DNA from: Desulfobacterales bacterium
GTDB taxonomy: Bacteria > Desulfobacterota > Desulfobacteria > Desulfobacterales > UBA5852
Assembly: GCA_030066455.1 (NCBI GenBank)
Contig: JASJBQ010000039.1
Coordinates: 1-25,145, forward strand
Length of the DNA: 25,145 nucleotides
Direction of reading: 5' to 3'
Under the pieces are notes generated by a model that was not told the DNA's origin, did no database searches, and saw nothing but the letters and a program-made list of their open reading frames with translations. Of this stretch, positions 24,270 to 25,145 are shown in pieces. A program made the translations under genes and the position numbers. How positions within the stretch are numbered: the first letter of the stretch is position 1; every line of letters begins with the position of its first letter.

Positions 24270-25140
24270 ACGTGCGCAACTGGACCAGTAGGACACCCCC
24301 CAGCACCATCAGCATGCCCACGAAAAACAGCGGCCCCAGGTCCGGCTGCCGGTCCAGAAAACCGATAGAGGCCATTAAAAAAGCCAAGAGAACCGTCGTG
24401 GGCGGCTGGGCGTTGGTGCAGATGGCCACTTCGACCGGGGTCAGATTGCGCAGCAGGAGATTCCAGAGCTGCATCATGACGACGCTGGTGACCACGCTCA
24501 GCCAGGCCAGTGAAAGCCAGACCGCGACGGGAATCGTTTCCAGCGGCAGGGCCGCCAGATCCTTTCCGGCCACCGGCAGCATCAGGGCCGCACCGATGAT
24601 CAGGCTCCAGGCGGTGACGGTCCGCGGGTCGTGACGGCGACAGATCGGCTGCACCACCACCGTATAGATCATCCAGCTCAACACGGCCCCCATGATCCAG
24701 AAATCACCCGTCCGGATCTGGCTGAAGGTTTCCCCCCGCTCCCAGGGCCGCAGGATCAGGATGACGCCGGCCAGCGCCAGCCCCACCCCGGCGAATTTGA
24801 AACCCGGCGGCCGCCGGGCATACAAAAGGCTGTCCAGCGTCAGCACACCCAGCGGCGTCAGGGCATAGAAAAGAGCCGGATGGCTGGGTACGGTATGCTG
24901 CAGGCCCCGCAGAAAGCAGTACTGGTTGAAAGGCACTAGCAGAAAGGCGAACCCCAGGAGTTGAAGCCATTCGCGCGGCGCGAACCGCGGGCGCGGGATC
25001 AGCGTGCCGGTCCCCACGATAAAAATGATGGCCGCCCCCAACGCCCGGGCCAGGGTGAGCACGGCCGGGTCGTCAAACCCTACGGCCGCAGCCTTGCCGA
25101 AAATGTACGAACCCGAGGAGCAGACCACGTGCAGGGCCAT
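24268..25140 (-). CDS. EamA/DMT-family transporter, 5' end possibly outside the window
   Basis: Inner-membrane drug/metabolite transporter made of two EamA repeats, normally ten helices. The 290 residues are almost entirely hydrophobic helices. The first repeat (about 5-132) has SYIFGKAA, the FALLVPFNQYCFLRGLQHT region and FYALTPLGVLTLDSLLYARRPPGFKFAGVGLALAGVILI. The second (about 145-288) includes LSWMIYTVVVQPICRR and LTPVEVAICTNAQPPTTVLLAFLMASIGFLD. The first helix begins right at the ATG at 25140 and the frame remains open to the window edge, so a few upstream residues may belong to it. The substrate cannot be inferred. The gene ends at the palindromic element and is otherwise unlinked to the genes in the window. 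Confidence 0.85.
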   Translation of the reverse strand: MALHVVCSSGSYIFGKAAAVGFDDPAVLTLARALGAAIIFIVGTGTLIPRPRFAPREWLQLLGFAFLLVPFNQYCFLRGLQHTVPSHPALFYALTPLGVLTLDSLLYARRPPGFKFAGVGLALAGVILILRPWERGETFSQIRTGDFWIMGAVLSWMIYTVVVQPICRRHDPRTVTAWSLIIGAALMLPVAGKDLAALPLETIPVAVWLSLAWLSVVTSVVMMQLWNLLLRNLTPVEVAICTNAQPPTTVLLAFLMASIGFLDRQPDLGPLFFVGMLMVLGGVLLVQLRT

Positions 25141-25145
25141 GAGGG

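Noticed and set aside
23700..24270. CRISPR array
   Set aside because: The repeats are palindromic elements and short tandem heptamers, without regularly spaced direct repeats and unique spacers, and no cas genes are near.

Overview
The window looks like chromosomal DNA of a GC-rich, Gram-negative, probably anaerobic deltaproteobacterium of the Desulfosarcina/Desulfobacterales kind. This is inferred from the gene mix: a GMC dehydrogenase with a ferredoxin-type cysteine cluster, an alkyl-DHAP-synthase-like flavoprotein, PAS/sigma-54 regulators and hybrid kinases. The small palindromic intergenic repeats also fit. No rRNA, tRNA, CRISPR array or intact transposase was seen.

Layout. (1) 1-604: a palindromic repeat and a small cysteine-containing conserved protein. 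(2) About 605-3880: a visibly AT-rich island unlike its flanks. It carries a pentameric ligand-gated ion channel of the ELIC/GLIC type, a DUF21/CNNM-type membrane protein, and the 5' part of an ionotropic-glutamate-receptor-like gene that is cut off in its first pore helix. (3) 3921-6226: a PLP enzyme (diaminopropionate ammonia-lyase) and a family 2 glycosyltransferase. (4) 6254-13863: a probable operon behind a good sigma-70-like promoter. It holds an FHA-GAF histidine kinase, a FadR-type GntR regulator, a possible 32-residue ORF overlapping both neighbours, a GlpD-like dehydrogenase, an alkyl-DHAP-synthase-like oxidase and an FGGY kinase. A META-domain lipoprotein follows. (5) 14405-17710, minus strand: a hybrid sensor kinase preceded by a substrate-binding protein that has lost its N-terminus. 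(6) 17741-23255, minus strand: a PAS-PAS sigma-54 activator, a control region with two enhancer-like sites and a -24/-12 promoter-like sequence, a GMC oxidoreductase, an acyl-CoA ligase and a strong terminator. (7) 23256-24269: about 1 kb with no convincing gene but several repeats, including one small element nested in another. (8) 24268 to the end: a DMT/EamA transporter whose 5' end may lie outside the window.

How the genes may work together. The island groups two prokaryotic relatives of neurotransmitter receptors with a CNNM-type protein, so it may be a horizontally acquired ligand-sensing or ion-flux module, now damaged at its right edge. The glpD-like/AGPS-like/FGGY operon makes chemical sense as a route from a glycerol-type substrate through DHAP towards ether lipid, under a FadR-like regulator. 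The sigma-54 activator, GMC and ligase cluster makes sense as regulated oxidation of an alcohol or sterol followed by CoA activation. These pathway assignments are inference; the domain assignments rest on motifs visible in the translations.
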